A stretch of 64,000 nucleotides of DNA from Candidatus Peregrinibacteria bacterium RIFOXYB2_FULL_33_20 (GCA_001788835.1 MFXK01000013.1:1-64000); one strand, 5' to 3'; counted from the first letter of the stretch, positions 12,101 to 22,881 are shown. Numbers and translations are program-made. The notes: generated by a model from the letters alone, not told the origin.

Positions 12101-13383
12101 TCAAAATAACTTTTTATTTGTCCTGGAGTATAACCTGTTGCCTCTAAAATTTTATCAAGTTCTGTATCCAATAATTCGAAAGTTGAATCAGATATGCCAA
12201 TTTTTGTTAAAGCTCCTTTTAGAACACTTTTAGTTTTTCCCCAGTTTTCTTTAATATCTGGATGTTCAGCTAAGCTTTTTATGTTTGCTTGGGTTTCAGC
12301 TGACACGCCTACTTTGCCTGCAACTTGAGTAACTTTTTCTCCAGCTTTTGTTTGCAGTTCAGTTTTTTTATTTTTCATCCAGTTTTTTACTTCAGGCGGT
12401 AATTTGTCTTCTTTTGAACTGAATAGTGATAATAAGCCTGAAATTCCATCTTTTTTCCAAGCAGCAGAAATGGCCTCTGAATTATGTATAGCCAAAATAG
12501 CGGCAGTACCTGCAGCACTGATCCCGATGCTTCCTAGGATTGTTCGCATTATCTGATTGCTTGTATCTCCTTTTAACTCTGTTATTTTTTTATCAGCCCA
12601 TCCTGTGATTTCGCCTATTTTTTCTTTCATCTTTTTGAATAATCTGTATCCAATATAGCCTGCAGTAGCTAGCGCCCCTAACGTAAACAACCTATATCCC
12701 CAATTCCCATATGTTAATCTATCTTTTAAGCCACTGAAAGCGCTTTTTTTGAAAGTGTGATGACGAATTTCTGCATAAGTTTGCCCTCCAGGAATTGATG
12801 AAATTTGTCTCTCTAAATCAAGACGGGTTTTGATTATTTCCACACTGTGTTCTCTTTTTTTTAGCCATAGTTTAAGAATGGGCTGGAGTTTCGTTTGTGT
12901 AGTATCCATATCGTATGGTATTTGACTGGCTACAGTTTCAAAAGCTTCAATTAGTTTCAGAATATCTGGTGAAACGTGCAGTTCATTTAAGGCTTTTGCG
13001 TGTATCTGTGAAATATATGATGGATCTTTCCATGGTTCTACGGCCGTTTTATCTAAATTATTTAGATAAATTTCATTTAATATCCTGAAATATTGAAAAT
13101 TTGCTTCATCAATTAAAGCAGTCATTTTTTCTGGTTCTACTTTGTTGTCAAGAATATTTAACAAAATTTGATCTTTTGCTTTAGCCATTTGTAAGGAAGT
13201 TGTTGACTTAATTTCAGTTTGTCCGGTTTTACTGTCAACTTCTATCTTTAAACTTCCCAGAGCGTTTACGATATTATCTAAATTTTCTTTGGTTGCGGTT
13301 TCTATTTTAGGTCTGCTTAAATCAGAAGTTCTGGCAGTTGGTATTTCGGTCCTAGATTGTTGAGTTGTAGAGGTTACTGTCAT
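9127..13383 (-). CDS. Very large (1418 aa) predicted membrane-associated protein
   Basis: Single long ORF with several hydrophobic segments (LFTLGALATAGYIGYRLF; GLGLLTYGLINYLG; LMLILCGLYFILKV). Confidence 0.8.
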   Translation of the reverse strand: MTVTSTTQQSRTEIPTARTSDLSRPKIETATKENLDNIVNALGSLKIEVDSKTGQTEIKSTTSLQMAKAKDQILLNILDNKVEPEKMTALIDEANFQYFRILNEIYLNNLDKTAVEPWKDPSYISQIHAKALNELHVSPDILKLIEAFETVASQIPYDMDTTQTKLQPILKLWLKKREHSVEIIKTRLDLERQISSIPGGQTYAEIRHHTFKKSAFSGLKDRLTYGNWGYRLFTLGALATAGYIGYRLFKKMKEKIGEITGWADKKITELKGDTSNQIMRTILGSIGISAAGTAAILAIHNSEAISAAWKKDGISGLLSLFSSKEDKLPPEVKNWMKNKKTELQTKAGEKVTQVAGKVGVSAETQANIKSLAEHPDIKENWGKTKSVLKGALTKIGISDSTFELLDTELDKILEATGYTPGQIKSYFEGTALDMGDGKLPDWISKSAKIGGLGLLTYGLINYLGKTAIAKKLGIGPGKLMLILCGLYFILKVSGSKVPVADEIIPKQNQDTIAAFAESKKVEKYLEIINKPETKTFIDNTIASTIKYGDKMFCDISKIPGMPSLRDIKNLNPLMLIGHMMQEELTTDDIENALRSGTKIGFAYFIFNKLKGKTTLRTGLKGIVIFMLYCSWQESKKIDEIPNDILSKDGLLYIFKGIDDTFKYGNDFIDTLKKNLSEHEKTRPMVSEIDALKDRHDITPLSYEWFTIVGAMLHKYGDYRIILKEGSFALIGTAGEIICNTFCNVWRSLGLMAEGAISEGTGNTLSHGVLELGRTSVPFVVIGSVLTPDHALMTAKTLGWTTWGLSSSVVGHLTLKGIKYAFRAEEISKIVNGEVVKETGRLKIISVISKKTQSLKNTFKLTKPELLKKGAGIGKVAIVKFVRGFGWYVAIMNIGEGARDISTARDIMSTNQSLGETKLDKGLVELEKGGFEAIMLIKDTKKFQSLIRLIKGGAVASGAGVVTIPAALTGLAITTLVEMSTDVIIEGFESGEEILKRSEDFRQESRGNLIHKLFLDDTLNYGDLVLSNSDDGETSKSSLLPSPSPEELKKSKHRTRREICETLILKEMEEDEEQGTDVEIPYRLRYLEILTNGTFHFQDENQCNLALRNSRIYYDMMLNSIIQKQIQKKSNQPQQYTILMDSKAYNILDFTVRRSRDINFINKLLQAYIEQQKKDLVKDSNDELYIPEICMRNLDKLSEEELLYYWNLIDLFTRTKAQNKDNVNVFKFKDYLQSYVEKIRFVYAQSEYINTNDIKFEKRLIAFADTMMGLNNSNSWREHEQVDYDPIAFAVYELATGFGYTGEGDVESLRNYFIKDSANYKGIYWQNGQWYLAEQGDYERDDPYGNNGEATITNIIERIKRNKGNILSYKSDTFLDAGKTNYEARKSQEQWIADRLKKGLDRYKTCLNTQLFNAPPCPL

Positions 13384-13397
13384 GGTGAGATATAATT

Positions 13398-15989
13398 CTA
13401 AGGAATAACTGTTTCATCTTGAACAGAGGTTTGTTGTGAATATTGTACGTTATTGAATTTAGTTTTATTTGGGAAAACAATGGATATTTGATTAATATCT
13501 GGATTGTCTGGATGAGTAGCTTTCCAATAAGTGGCGAAACTATCGCTAAAAATTTCTTCTGGTGGTAGAAAAGGCGGAATGGATATTTCGGCATTCGTAG
13601 TTAGTTTCTCAATAGTGTCATCCAATGGATTTATAATGGAAGAATCAGTAGCAGGTGTGATACTAGTGGTTGGAGCGGTTTCAGTCTGTGTCTTTGGAGT
13701 AGTTGATTCTGTTTTTGTTGCTGGTTTTTCTGTTCGTTTTACTTCTTCTCCATTTACATAAATTTTGATGGGAGTTTCTGGTTCAGTTGATTCTGTTTTA
13801 GCTGGTACTGTGATATTCCCTGATATAAAAGAATGATCTTTGTCTACAGGCATTGATAAGATGTCTCCATCCAATATTGCTTCTTCAATTTGTTTGTATC
13901 GTCGAAAAATTCTCTTTATATCCGTTGCTTTTCTGCGTACGAACATAGATAGCCATGAATCCGGATCATCAGCTTTTTTACCGCCGAACATTGAACTACA
14001 CCATTTTAGCAATTTAATAATACCCAATACTGAAGCTATCATTGCTTTATCTATAGGTATTTCGACACCTAATCCGGGAATTTTAACATTCTGAGTTGGC
14101 ATATCTATTTCATTAGGATCAATGCCGGCCGCAAGGAGATCCTGAGCTTGTTCTAGAGAATAAGACCATGAATTACCCTTATTCCTTTCTTCTTGTTGTT
14201 CTGAAAGTCTAGCAGCAGTTTCAGATGATCGTTGTTTTTTGGGATTTGAGGCGATGTTAATTTGTTTGATAATTAATTGATTCTTCATTATATCAATTGT
14301 ATATGTCCCCTTAGGACTTAATTCAATATTTTGTTGGGCCATTTGATATTGACCTATATATTTGTCTAATAGTGCTAATTGCTTAAGACATCCTTTTATT
14401 TTTGTTTGAATTAATGGTGTATCTTTTAAAGCATCAATTATTGTATTTGTGAAAGAAATTTGTTCACCTTTATCGTCGCTTGTTGCTGATAGTGTTTTTC
14501 CTTCCAAAATACTAAAAAGCATTTTTCTAAAATCAACTGGATCCATATTTTCTATTGCAGGGATTTCCATTATACTCACTTTATCTATAGCAGCTTTTGT
14601 TTCAGGTGATTGAGGAGCAGTAGGTAATCCTGCTGTTGCTTCTTGAGTAGATTTGTCAGGCGTAGTTTTACTAGTTGTAGTTTCTGTACCTGTTATTACT
14701 GCAGGTACAGTAGAAGGTTTAGATGTAGGGGCAGCTGTACTAGGTGTCCCTTGCAGGTTGGTTTCGCTATCATATAAAGCATCAACAATATATGGTACTT
14801 GTTCAGCATTAGTTAGTGTAGAAAGAAATGACAAATTTTCTTTTGAAGCTTCTTTTGCCACTCTAAGTGCAGAACTAAAATCTGTTATTGGATTTTTAAT
14901 TTTATTTTTGTTAACAAACCAGGTAAAAACTGAAGTCCCATCTTTATCAACAACATCTTCTTTCAAATGTAATAAAGAAGCATCAACAGTTAAGAATTGA
15001 TTTCTTAAATTTTCTGATGAAATTAACGTTCCTTTTTCAATGCTGTCTAGAGCGTTAGGTTTGGATTTATATAAAATATAAAGTAATGATATTAAGTTAT
15101 CTCTTGGATTACCAAATTCTATTTTTTTCTGGAATAGGGAGATGAAGAAACCTTTATCGTTTGTTAATATTTCTGCTATGCTGCTGGCATCTTCTGGAGT
15201 TACTGGTATTTGAGCTTGGACTTTAAGTCTAGCAATATTTGATTGAACGTTTGATGTATTAATACCGCTTCTAAATGCCAAAGCTGCTAAATTACCATTA
15301 ACGGTATTATTGAATTCTTGAGATTCTTTAATGCCTTCTTGAAAAATATTATAATTTTTACAATTTTGTTGTAATTTTGCATATAAGGCTAGAGCTTCTG
15401 CTTCTATATTTCCTATTTTTTTTGCTAAGGTTCTTTTATCATCAATGCTTAAATCACCATCGTCATTATATTCGATATTACTTGTCACCCAATTATCTGA
15501 CGGTGGATTTTGGAAATTATTTATATGATCTGCCGTGAAATTTAGGTTTATTTCTCCCACATCAACATCTTTTGGCATTTTTCTGGTATACGTTGAACCA
15601 TCAGGCCTTATGAATTGCCTTGGGTCTGTATATCTGCCTTCAAGAACCACCTCTGGCTTTAGTATTTTTCCTAGAATGGTCCTTTTAGCAATTGCTACTA
15701 ATTCTTGAGTATTAATAGGATTAGGTATCATTTCAGCGGTAAAATTTTTGGTTAAATACCATAACACAAATTGATCTTCAGTAAGCATGCCACTTTGATT
15801 TGGAAAATCAGTAGGTCCTTCAAATTTAGGCATATCCTGTAGTTGACGATAATGCTCAAAGAAAAATTGTTTTTGGGCGTTAGTTAATTCTATTGGTGCC
15901 TCAGTTGTTGTAGATGGATTTTCTCCTCTGGACGCAAAAACCAAATTTTTATTCACTAAGTTAAATGTGTTCTTTGAATTGATAATCAT
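13398..15989 (-). CDS. Large (863 aa) hypothetical protein with Thr/Ser/Pro-rich linkers
   Basis: Long ORF with low-complexity Thr/Pro segments; 14 bp upstream of 9127..13383, likely same operon. Confidence 0.8.
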   Translation of the reverse strand: MIINSKNTFNLVNKNLVFASRGENPSTTTEAPIELTNAQKQFFFEHYRQLQDMPKFEGPTDFPNQSGMLTEDQFVLWYLTKNFTAEMIPNPINTQELVAIAKRTILGKILKPEVVLEGRYTDPRQFIRPDGSTYTRKMPKDVDVGEINLNFTADHINNFQNPPSDNWVTSNIEYNDDGDLSIDDKRTLAKKIGNIEAEALALYAKLQQNCKNYNIFQEGIKESQEFNNTVNGNLAALAFRSGINTSNVQSNIARLKVQAQIPVTPEDASSIAEILTNDKGFFISLFQKKIEFGNPRDNLISLLYILYKSKPNALDSIEKGTLISSENLRNQFLTVDASLLHLKEDVVDKDGTSVFTWFVNKNKIKNPITDFSSALRVAKEASKENLSFLSTLTNAEQVPYIVDALYDSETNLQGTPSTAAPTSKPSTVPAVITGTETTTSKTTPDKSTQEATAGLPTAPQSPETKAAIDKVSIMEIPAIENMDPVDFRKMLFSILEGKTLSATSDDKGEQISFTNTIIDALKDTPLIQTKIKGCLKQLALLDKYIGQYQMAQQNIELSPKGTYTIDIMKNQLIIKQINIASNPKKQRSSETAARLSEQQEERNKGNSWSYSLEQAQDLLAAGIDPNEIDMPTQNVKIPGLGVEIPIDKAMIASVLGIIKLLKWCSSMFGGKKADDPDSWLSMFVRRKATDIKRIFRRYKQIEEAILDGDILSMPVDKDHSFISGNITVPAKTESTEPETPIKIYVNGEEVKRTEKPATKTESTTPKTQTETAPTTSITPATDSSIINPLDDTIEKLTTNAEISIPPFLPPEEIFSDSFATYWKATHPDNPDINQISIVFPNKTKFNNVQYSQQTSVQDETVIP

Positions 15990-16172
15990 TAATTGAAAGT
16001 AAGAGAGAAATTTAAATTCAAAATTTTAGAATTCAAAATTTCTTAAAATATATTCTTAATATTTTAACACAAAAAAGAAGAACTAAGAACTAAGAGTTAA
16101 GAGTTGAGGCGGATTTGTTCTGGTTTTTTACCGAATAATATGTTTTGATAATATTAAGTTTTTTGAAAAAAT

Positions 16173-16772
16173 ATGTTTCCCAAATTAATTCTTGCCTCAA
16201 AATCGCCTCGTAGGATTGAATTATTAAAAGAAGCTGGCTTTGATTTTGAAGTTGTTCCAAGTAATTATGAAGAAATTTTTGATGAAAAATTATTGCCACA
16301 TGAGTTGGTAATGAAACATGCTGAGGGAAAGGCTGTTGATGTTTATTCGTCATTCCTGCGAAAGCAGGAATCTTTTTTGCAAGATGAGAGAATTATTCTC
16401 GCTATTGACACTATTGGTTTTTGTAACGGGAAAGTGTTGGAAAAGCCCAAAGACAGGGAGCATGCTAAAGAAATGATTTCTATGCTGAGTGGAACAACAC
16501 ATGAAGTATATTCAGGTTTATGTTTGATAAATTTAAAGTTGAATAAAAAAAATGTTCAACACGAGAAAACCGTTATAACTTTTGAAAAAATGACAGAAGA
16601 GGAAATTGAGTGGTATCTTGATCAAAATGAATGGCAGGATAAGGCGGCGGCTTATGCTGTGCAAGGGAAAGGGGCGTTATTTGTAAAAAAAATTAGTGGA
16701 GATTTTTTTAATGTTGTTGGTTTGCCAATTTGCAGGTTGTATCAGATGATAAAGGGGGAGGGCAAAAGGTGA
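16173..16772 (+). CDS. maf: Maf family nucleotide pyrophosphatase / septum formation inhibitor
   Basis: LILASKSPRRIELLKEAGFDFEVVPS start, AIDTIGFCNGKVLEKPKDREHAKEMISMLSGTTHEVYSG. Confidence 0.93.
   Translation: MFPKLILASKSPRRIELLKEAGFDFEVVPSNYEEIFDEKLLPHELVMKHAEGKAVDVYSSFLRKQESFLQDERIILAIDTIGFCNGKVLEKPKDREHAKEMISMLSGTTHEVYSGLCLINLKLNKKNVQHEKTVITFEKMTEEEIEWYLDQNEWQDKAAAYAVQGKGALFVKKISGDFFNVVGLPICRLYQMIKGEGKR
16350..16372 (+). repeat. Palindromic element TCATTCCTGCGAAAGCAGGAATC inside maf
   Basis: Perfect 8-bp stem ATTCCTGC/GCAGGAAT with GAAA loop; encodes SFLRKQES in frame. Same palindrome recurs in dfr and cysS. Confidence 0.9.
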
Positions 16773-16961
16773 TAAGTGGTGAGTTTTGCGACGTGCGATG
16801 TGCGTTGTACGAAGTACGAAACACGCAAAACGAATTAAGCTGCTTGAAATTTTGTTTTATAAATATCAATAGACGAATTTGTTGATTTATATCATAGCTT
16901 TTTGTGCTTTTGAAAAAAGTTTGTTAAATTGAGAATACTTTATTTTTTAAAATTAAAATTT

Positions 16962-17381
16962 ATGGGTAGACGAAATATTTTTTCGTTAATAATTGGAGCT
17001 ACTATCGGCACCGTAACGGCAATGTTATTTGCTCCCGTCAGAGGTAGAGAATTAAGAAAGAAGGTTAAGGATGAAATTAAAAAAGGCGGTGCTGGAGTTA
17101 ATTCTATTGGACAGGAGTGTAAAAAAATGTGGGACGAAATGAAAGATACTTTTAAGGAAATCACTCAGACTGATGAAGTGCAAGAAGTTATTAAAAAAGG
17201 GAAAAAAGTTTTACATGAAGTCAAGGAAAAAGGGGATGAAGCTTTAGATAAAATTACTAATGATGTATCTAGTGAATTCCAAGAAGCTAAGGAAAAAGCT
17301 ACTCAAGTTATCAAAAAAAAATCTAAGCAGTTAAGATCAAAAGCCAAGAAAGTTATGAATGGCACGACAGGGAAAAAATGA
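16962..17381 (+). CDS. YtxH-like small membrane protein
   Basis: N-terminal GRRNIFSLIIGATIGTVTAMLFAPVRGRELRKKV followed by Lys/Glu-rich helix; start moved to ATG 16962. Confidence 0.75.
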   Translation: MGRRNIFSLIIGATIGTVTAMLFAPVRGRELRKKVKDEIKKGGAGVNSIGQECKKMWDEMKDTFKEITQTDEVQEVIKKGKKVLHEVKEKGDEALDKITNDVSSEFQEAKEKATQVIKKKSKQLRSKAKKVMNGTTGKK

Positions 17382-17601
17382 AATCATAATACCTGTTTTT
17401 TGACAAGTGCTTATTGGGTAGGTTTTTCTGAATATATAAAAAAATAATAATAATTTGCAGTCATTTGATTTTTGTTTTTTAGCGAAAGCTATTGTTAATT
17501 TTAGTGGGATCAGATATAATAAAATATTATTTTGATTAGAAAAATATTTTGAGACTATGTAGGGATAATTTAAGGTCTCGGAGAAAAAGAATAAAAATGA
17601 T

Positions 17602-17630
17602 TTGACATTTTAAGATTGAGAATATAGACT
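17602..17630 (+). promoter_or_regulatory. Candidate 16S rRNA promoter
   Basis: TTGACA (17602-17607), 17-nt spacer, TAGACT (17625-17630; overlapping TATAGA), upstream of the 5' processing arm. Confidence 0.6.
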
Positions 17631-17673
17631 TTAATCCGCGTCTTTTTTAACAAAAAGTTATTTTTTTTGGACT

Positions 17674-17705
17674 GATCTTTAACATCTCGGATGTAATAGA
17701 GAATC
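17674..17705 (+). other. 5' arm of 16S precursor processing stem (pairs with 19435..19466)
   Basis: gatctttaacatctcggatgtaatagagaatc pairs with gattctctattacattcggggtgttaaggaaa over about 30 positions, with a few G-U pairs. Confidence 0.85.
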
Positions 17706-17757
17706 TATTCTTTGATTTCAAATGGATCCTCTTGCATTTAATTGCAAGAGACAAAAA

Positions 17758-19224
<1,467 letters not shown>

Positions 19225-19247
19225 TAGGGGAATATTTGCTGCGAGTT

Positions 19248-19369
19248 CTTATAGCTCATTTCTGGTTGTTGGTTCGTGGATGAACTTTGAGGTGGTAGAC
19301 TAGCTATATGCTAGAAATACTGCTCTCAATAGTGAGTTTTCGAGTCAATAACTAGAAATGAGCTATAAG
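19248..19369 (+). ncRNA. Structured RNA in the 16S 3' trailer: long stem enclosing smaller hairpins
   Basis: CTTATAGCTCATTTCTGGTTGTTG pairs with CAATAACTAGAAATGAGCTATAAG (19346-19369); internal CTAGCtataTGCTAG and CTCtcaatagtGAG-type hairpins. Confidence 0.65.
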
Positions 19370-19434
19370 ACACATCGTCAGCTACCGAGTAAGAATATGC
19401 AAATGTTCTTAGTAACAAAATTTTTCAGGAATAC

Positions 19435-19466
19435 GATTCTCTATTACATTCGGGGTGTTAAGGAAA
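19435..19466 (+). other. 3' arm of 16S processing stem
   Basis: See 17674..17705. Confidence 0.85.
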
Positions 19467-19483
19467 TTTTAATCTGTGTTAGT

Positions 19484-21241
19484 TTAATATATATCTTCTA
19501 AATAGCACATTTCACAGTAAACTAGCTCTTCCCTTTCAGGTGAGTATGTAGAAAAAATTTCCTTTTCGCATTTTATACATTTCCTTCTCCAAAGTTTCCT
19601 TGGATTTCGAAGTGATATTCGATCCAAATATCTTTGATCTGGATGTTTTCTTGGAATTGGCAAATTCATTTTTCTGTAAAAATCTAGTTCAGATTTTATA
19701 ATTTTAAATGGATGATTCGTAGAAATATGTGAATCGCATATTTCTACAGGTAAAATCGCCCAATTTAAAATATCATCTGGGATCTCATTTATTGTTTCTG
19801 GCAATAAATTTGCAGGGATTGTTTTTTCAACGTGAGGAAATTCTGGTTCATAATCAGACCATGTAAAAACATGATTAATCGCGTTTTTATGATTTAAAGG
19901 ATAATATTCTGGTGCTCTTGATTGATTATATGCAAACGGAGAAAAATTAATTGGGAAAAACTCACCCCATTGCGCTAAAGCTTCGTGGGGTACAGCCCCA
20001 TTTTGTCTATCCTCCGAAGCTTTAGCGTAGGAGGACATGTGTTCAATGATTTTTGGAACTAATATGTTGTATTCTTCTTTTGAATATTGTTTATTCAAAA
20101 TGCAATATTGTTTTTGATTTAAACCTGCACAGCCAAAACAATTATTACAGTTTTGCGTACAATCACAGTAAATTGAATTTCTATTATCATATGTGAAATG
20201 GCAAAATAGACAGTTATATCCATTGCTTATTGCATGACATTCACACATTAATTCAGCCCATCCAACATGATAAACATCCATACAATCTTTTGTGTCTATT
20301 GCATCTATACAATATTTGCAGTCTTCCATGTTTATACAATCAAAGCAGGAATTGCAGTTTTTGGTATAAAATAGTAAATCGCCAGAAGAATCAATTGCTT
20401 GAATTGAATATGTGGCTTGATGAATTGCGATGGTTTTTTTTGACTTAATATATTCAAGCTTAAATTTTTCTATTTCAGAATATCTGAATTGCAAAATTTT
20501 ATTTATTTCTATTTCATAATCTTTTTTTGAATATTGTTTGTTTCGAATACAGTATTCTTTATTTCTTAAATTCCAGCACATGAAACAATTTTTACAATTT
20601 ATACAATCATAACAAAACCAAACATTTTGGCATCGTTTTATGAATTCACAGTAAAATGTCATGTAGCTTCCCCAAGCATAATAAGTTTCATAACAAAGTT
20701 CTGATCCTTCGTTTAAATAAGAAGAATCAACACAATCTTTGCAATTTTTAATAACCCAATCAGAATAAAATATATTTTCTGAGTCAAAGGTGACTGATGA
20801 CATATAACAATTTTTGTTTTTACCAGAATGATTTGTGAATATTGAATTTTCACTGTGTTTGTTGACTAATGCAACTCTCGGTACTTGTAATTGTAACTCT
20901 CTAAATTGATCAAAAAATGACCTGCTGAAGTCAAAATCTCTACCATATTTCATTGCGTCCCATTTGTCAGACCACCAAATTTCCTGTTCATATATTTTGA
21001 AAGGAGAATCTGGTGGATACATTGAAATTATATTTTTTCCTGTAAAATCACTTTTTCTTTTATACATAAAACGTTCATTTCTATAAGCAAGTCTTCTTTG
21101 TTGTCTGCAATTAAAGCAAAGATTTGGTGGTGGAATTAAATATTTTTTCCCATTAAAAACGGGAGATAGTTTTTCATAAAATTTTAAATCTTCTGATGTT
21201 ATTTCAAAATTTTGACAACATTGTTTACAAATTTTTTGCAT
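19484..21241 (-). CDS. Cys-rich zinc-ribbon-type repeat protein
   Basis: CKQCCQ, CFNCRQQRRLAYRNERFMY, many C-x2-C pairs (NCKDC, CINCKNCFMC, NCNSCFDC), C-terminal CIKCEKEIFSTYSPEREELVYCEMCY. Confidence 0.7.
   Translation of the reverse strand: MQKICKQCCQNFEITSEDLKFYEKLSPVFNGKKYLIPPPNLCFNCRQQRRLAYRNERFMYKRKSDFTGKNIISMYPPDSPFKIYEQEIWWSDKWDAMKYGRDFDFSRSFFDQFRELQLQVPRVALVNKHSENSIFTNHSGKNKNCYMSSVTFDSENIFYSDWVIKNCKDCVDSSYLNEGSELCYETYYAWGSYMTFYCEFIKRCQNVWFCYDCINCKNCFMCWNLRNKEYCIRNKQYSKKDYEIEINKILQFRYSEIEKFKLEYIKSKKTIAIHQATYSIQAIDSSGDLLFYTKNCNSCFDCINMEDCKYCIDAIDTKDCMDVYHVGWAELMCECHAISNGYNCLFCHFTYDNRNSIYCDCTQNCNNCFGCAGLNQKQYCILNKQYSKEEYNILVPKIIEHMSSYAKASEDRQNGAVPHEALAQWGEFFPINFSPFAYNQSRAPEYYPLNHKNAINHVFTWSDYEPEFPHVEKTIPANLLPETINEIPDDILNWAILPVEICDSHISTNHPFKIIKSELDFYRKMNLPIPRKHPDQRYLDRISLRNPRKLWRRKCIKCEKEIFSTYSPEREELVYCEMCYLEDIY
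19971..20037 (-). repeat. Nested palindromic element inside the Cys-rich ORF
   Basis: CGCTAAAGCTTCG (19973-19985) and CGAAGCTTTAGCG (20015-20027) are perfect inverted repeats enclosing TGGGGtacaGCCCCA; encodes SSYAKASEDRQNGAVPHEALAQ. Confidence 0.85.
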
Positions 21242-21400
21242 AAATTTTTAATTATTTAATTGGATCAAATTATAATTTTTTTTAAAAAACTGTCTAGATT
21301 CTTGCGAATAGTAGTTTTTATATGTTAATTTATATTGCTTCTATATTCATTTTTTGGTATATTTAAAGTGTTGATAATTTAAGTCAACTCATTTTATATT

Positions 21401-22159
21401 ATGAATCAAAAATTTCTAGAAAAACTTGGCATGACAAAAAAAGAAGTAGTTTTATATTTAAAATTGTTGGAATTTGGTGAAGCAAGGGTGAATAATCTTG
21501 CAAAAGCAATCGATGAGAATAGAACTTCAACTTATAGTTTACTTAATTCAATGTTGAAAAAAGGATTTGTTAATTTTTATGAAAAAAGAAATATAAAAAT
21601 ATTTTCAGCAACAAATCCACAAATTTTAATTGGTCATTTTGTTGATGATGGAAAAATTCTTAAAAGTTTTTTACCAGAACTTCTCGCTATCACAAATAAG
21701 TATGCGCAAAAACCAAAAATTACTTTTTATGAAGGGGTTGAAGGTATTAAACAAATAGGGGAGATGCTTTTGGAAATTCCAGGATCAACAAGATATAGTT
21801 TTATGGGGTTTGATAAAAATACAATTCATCCTGAAGTTAATAAATATTATGAAGAAGACTTTTTAAATCGTCGTATCGCAAGAGGCATTAAATATATTGG
21901 TATTGTTACAGGATCTTTGCCAATGGCGACACAGTATTCTCATGATGATAAATCACATTTGCGTGAACTGAAATATATTGATGCTAAAATTTTTCCAATT
22001 CAGATTCATATAGATATTTTTGAAAAAAATAAAGTGGCTATTTATTCATATCACAAAGATGATTTGGTTGGAGTTGTTATTGAGCATGAACATTTTTATA
22101 TAACTATGAAAACCGTTTTTAAATTAGCCTGGGCAGGGGTTGATTCTTTTAGAAAGTAA
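21401..22159 (+). CDS. TrmB-like HTH transcriptional regulator
   Basis: N-terminal winged HTH pattern LGMTKKEVVLYLKLLEFGEARVNNLAKAIDENRTSTYSLLNSMLKKGFV. Confidence 0.75.
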   Translation: MNQKFLEKLGMTKKEVVLYLKLLEFGEARVNNLAKAIDENRTSTYSLLNSMLKKGFVNFYEKRNIKIFSATNPQILIGHFVDDGKILKSFLPELLAITNKYAQKPKITFYEGVEGIKQIGEMLLEIPGSTRYSFMGFDKNTIHPEVNKYYEEDFLNRRIARGIKYIGIVTGSLPMATQYSHDDKSHLRELKYIDAKIFPIQIHIDIFEKNKVAIYSYHKDDLVGVVIEHEHFYITMKTVFKLAWAGVDSFRK

Positions 22160-22205
22160 ATTTAAAATTATTTTGTGTAAAATTTTCAAACAATAATTTT
22201 TTTTT

Positions 22206-22511
22206 ATGACACAATGTATTGCGTGTAGTATGCCGATGGTAAACAAAGAGGATTTTGGCTGTGGAAACGAAAAAGCTTTAACTTGTATTCATTGCACAAA
22301 GGCGGATGGTACTGTGAAAAGCTGTGAAGAGATTTTTGAAGGAGGGGTACGGTTTTTTATGAGTGCAACATCTGCATCAAGATTGGAAGCCGAAAAATTA
22401 ACTCGCAAAAACATGAAAAATTTATCTTACTGGCAAGATAAAAAATGTTCATGTTTGGATGGGGAAGTGGCAACAGATAAAGAGTTTGGAGAGGCTATGG
22501 GGAGGTTATAG
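22206..22511 (+). CDS. Putative zinc-ribbon domain protein
   Basis: CIACSMPM...CGNEKALTCIHCTKADGTVKSCEEIFEGGVRFF. Confidence 0.7.
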   Translation: MTQCIACSMPMVNKEDFGCGNEKALTCIHCTKADGTVKSCEEIFEGGVRFFMSATSASRLEAEKLTRKNMKNLSYWQDKKCSCLDGEVATDKEFGEAMGRL

Positions 22512-22582
22512 ACATATATGTTTTGATTTTTGCTTTATTTTTATAAAAATATTATAATTTATTTAGATTTATTTTTAGTTTC

Positions 22583-22752
22583 ATGCAAACAAAATTATTA
22601 AATTATAGAATAATAGTTAGTCCAGATATTGAGACTGGTTCAGGTAAAAGGGGGTATACAGCTTTTTGCCCTACTTTGGGTGTGGTTGATGATTTAGAGC
22701 AATCCTAAAACAAATCGATCTTTCTGTTGAAGAATTTTTGAAGATTTATTGA
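22583..22752 (+). pseudogene. Frameshifted HicB-like antitoxin remnant
   Basis: MQTKLLNYRIIVSPDIETGSGKRGYTAFCPTLGVVDD then early stop at 22706-22708; a second frame continues RAILKQIDLSVEEFLKIY*. No HicA seen beside it. Confidence 0.55.
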
Positions 22753-22881
22753 AAATTTTCAGTTTTTTATGTATGTAACATTGAAGAGGTTAAAAATATA
22801 TTCTTTGGTTAATGATTTCTATCGGATTTGACATCATGTCAATGAGTTGTAATACTGTAAATAGTTTTTGATATTTATAGT

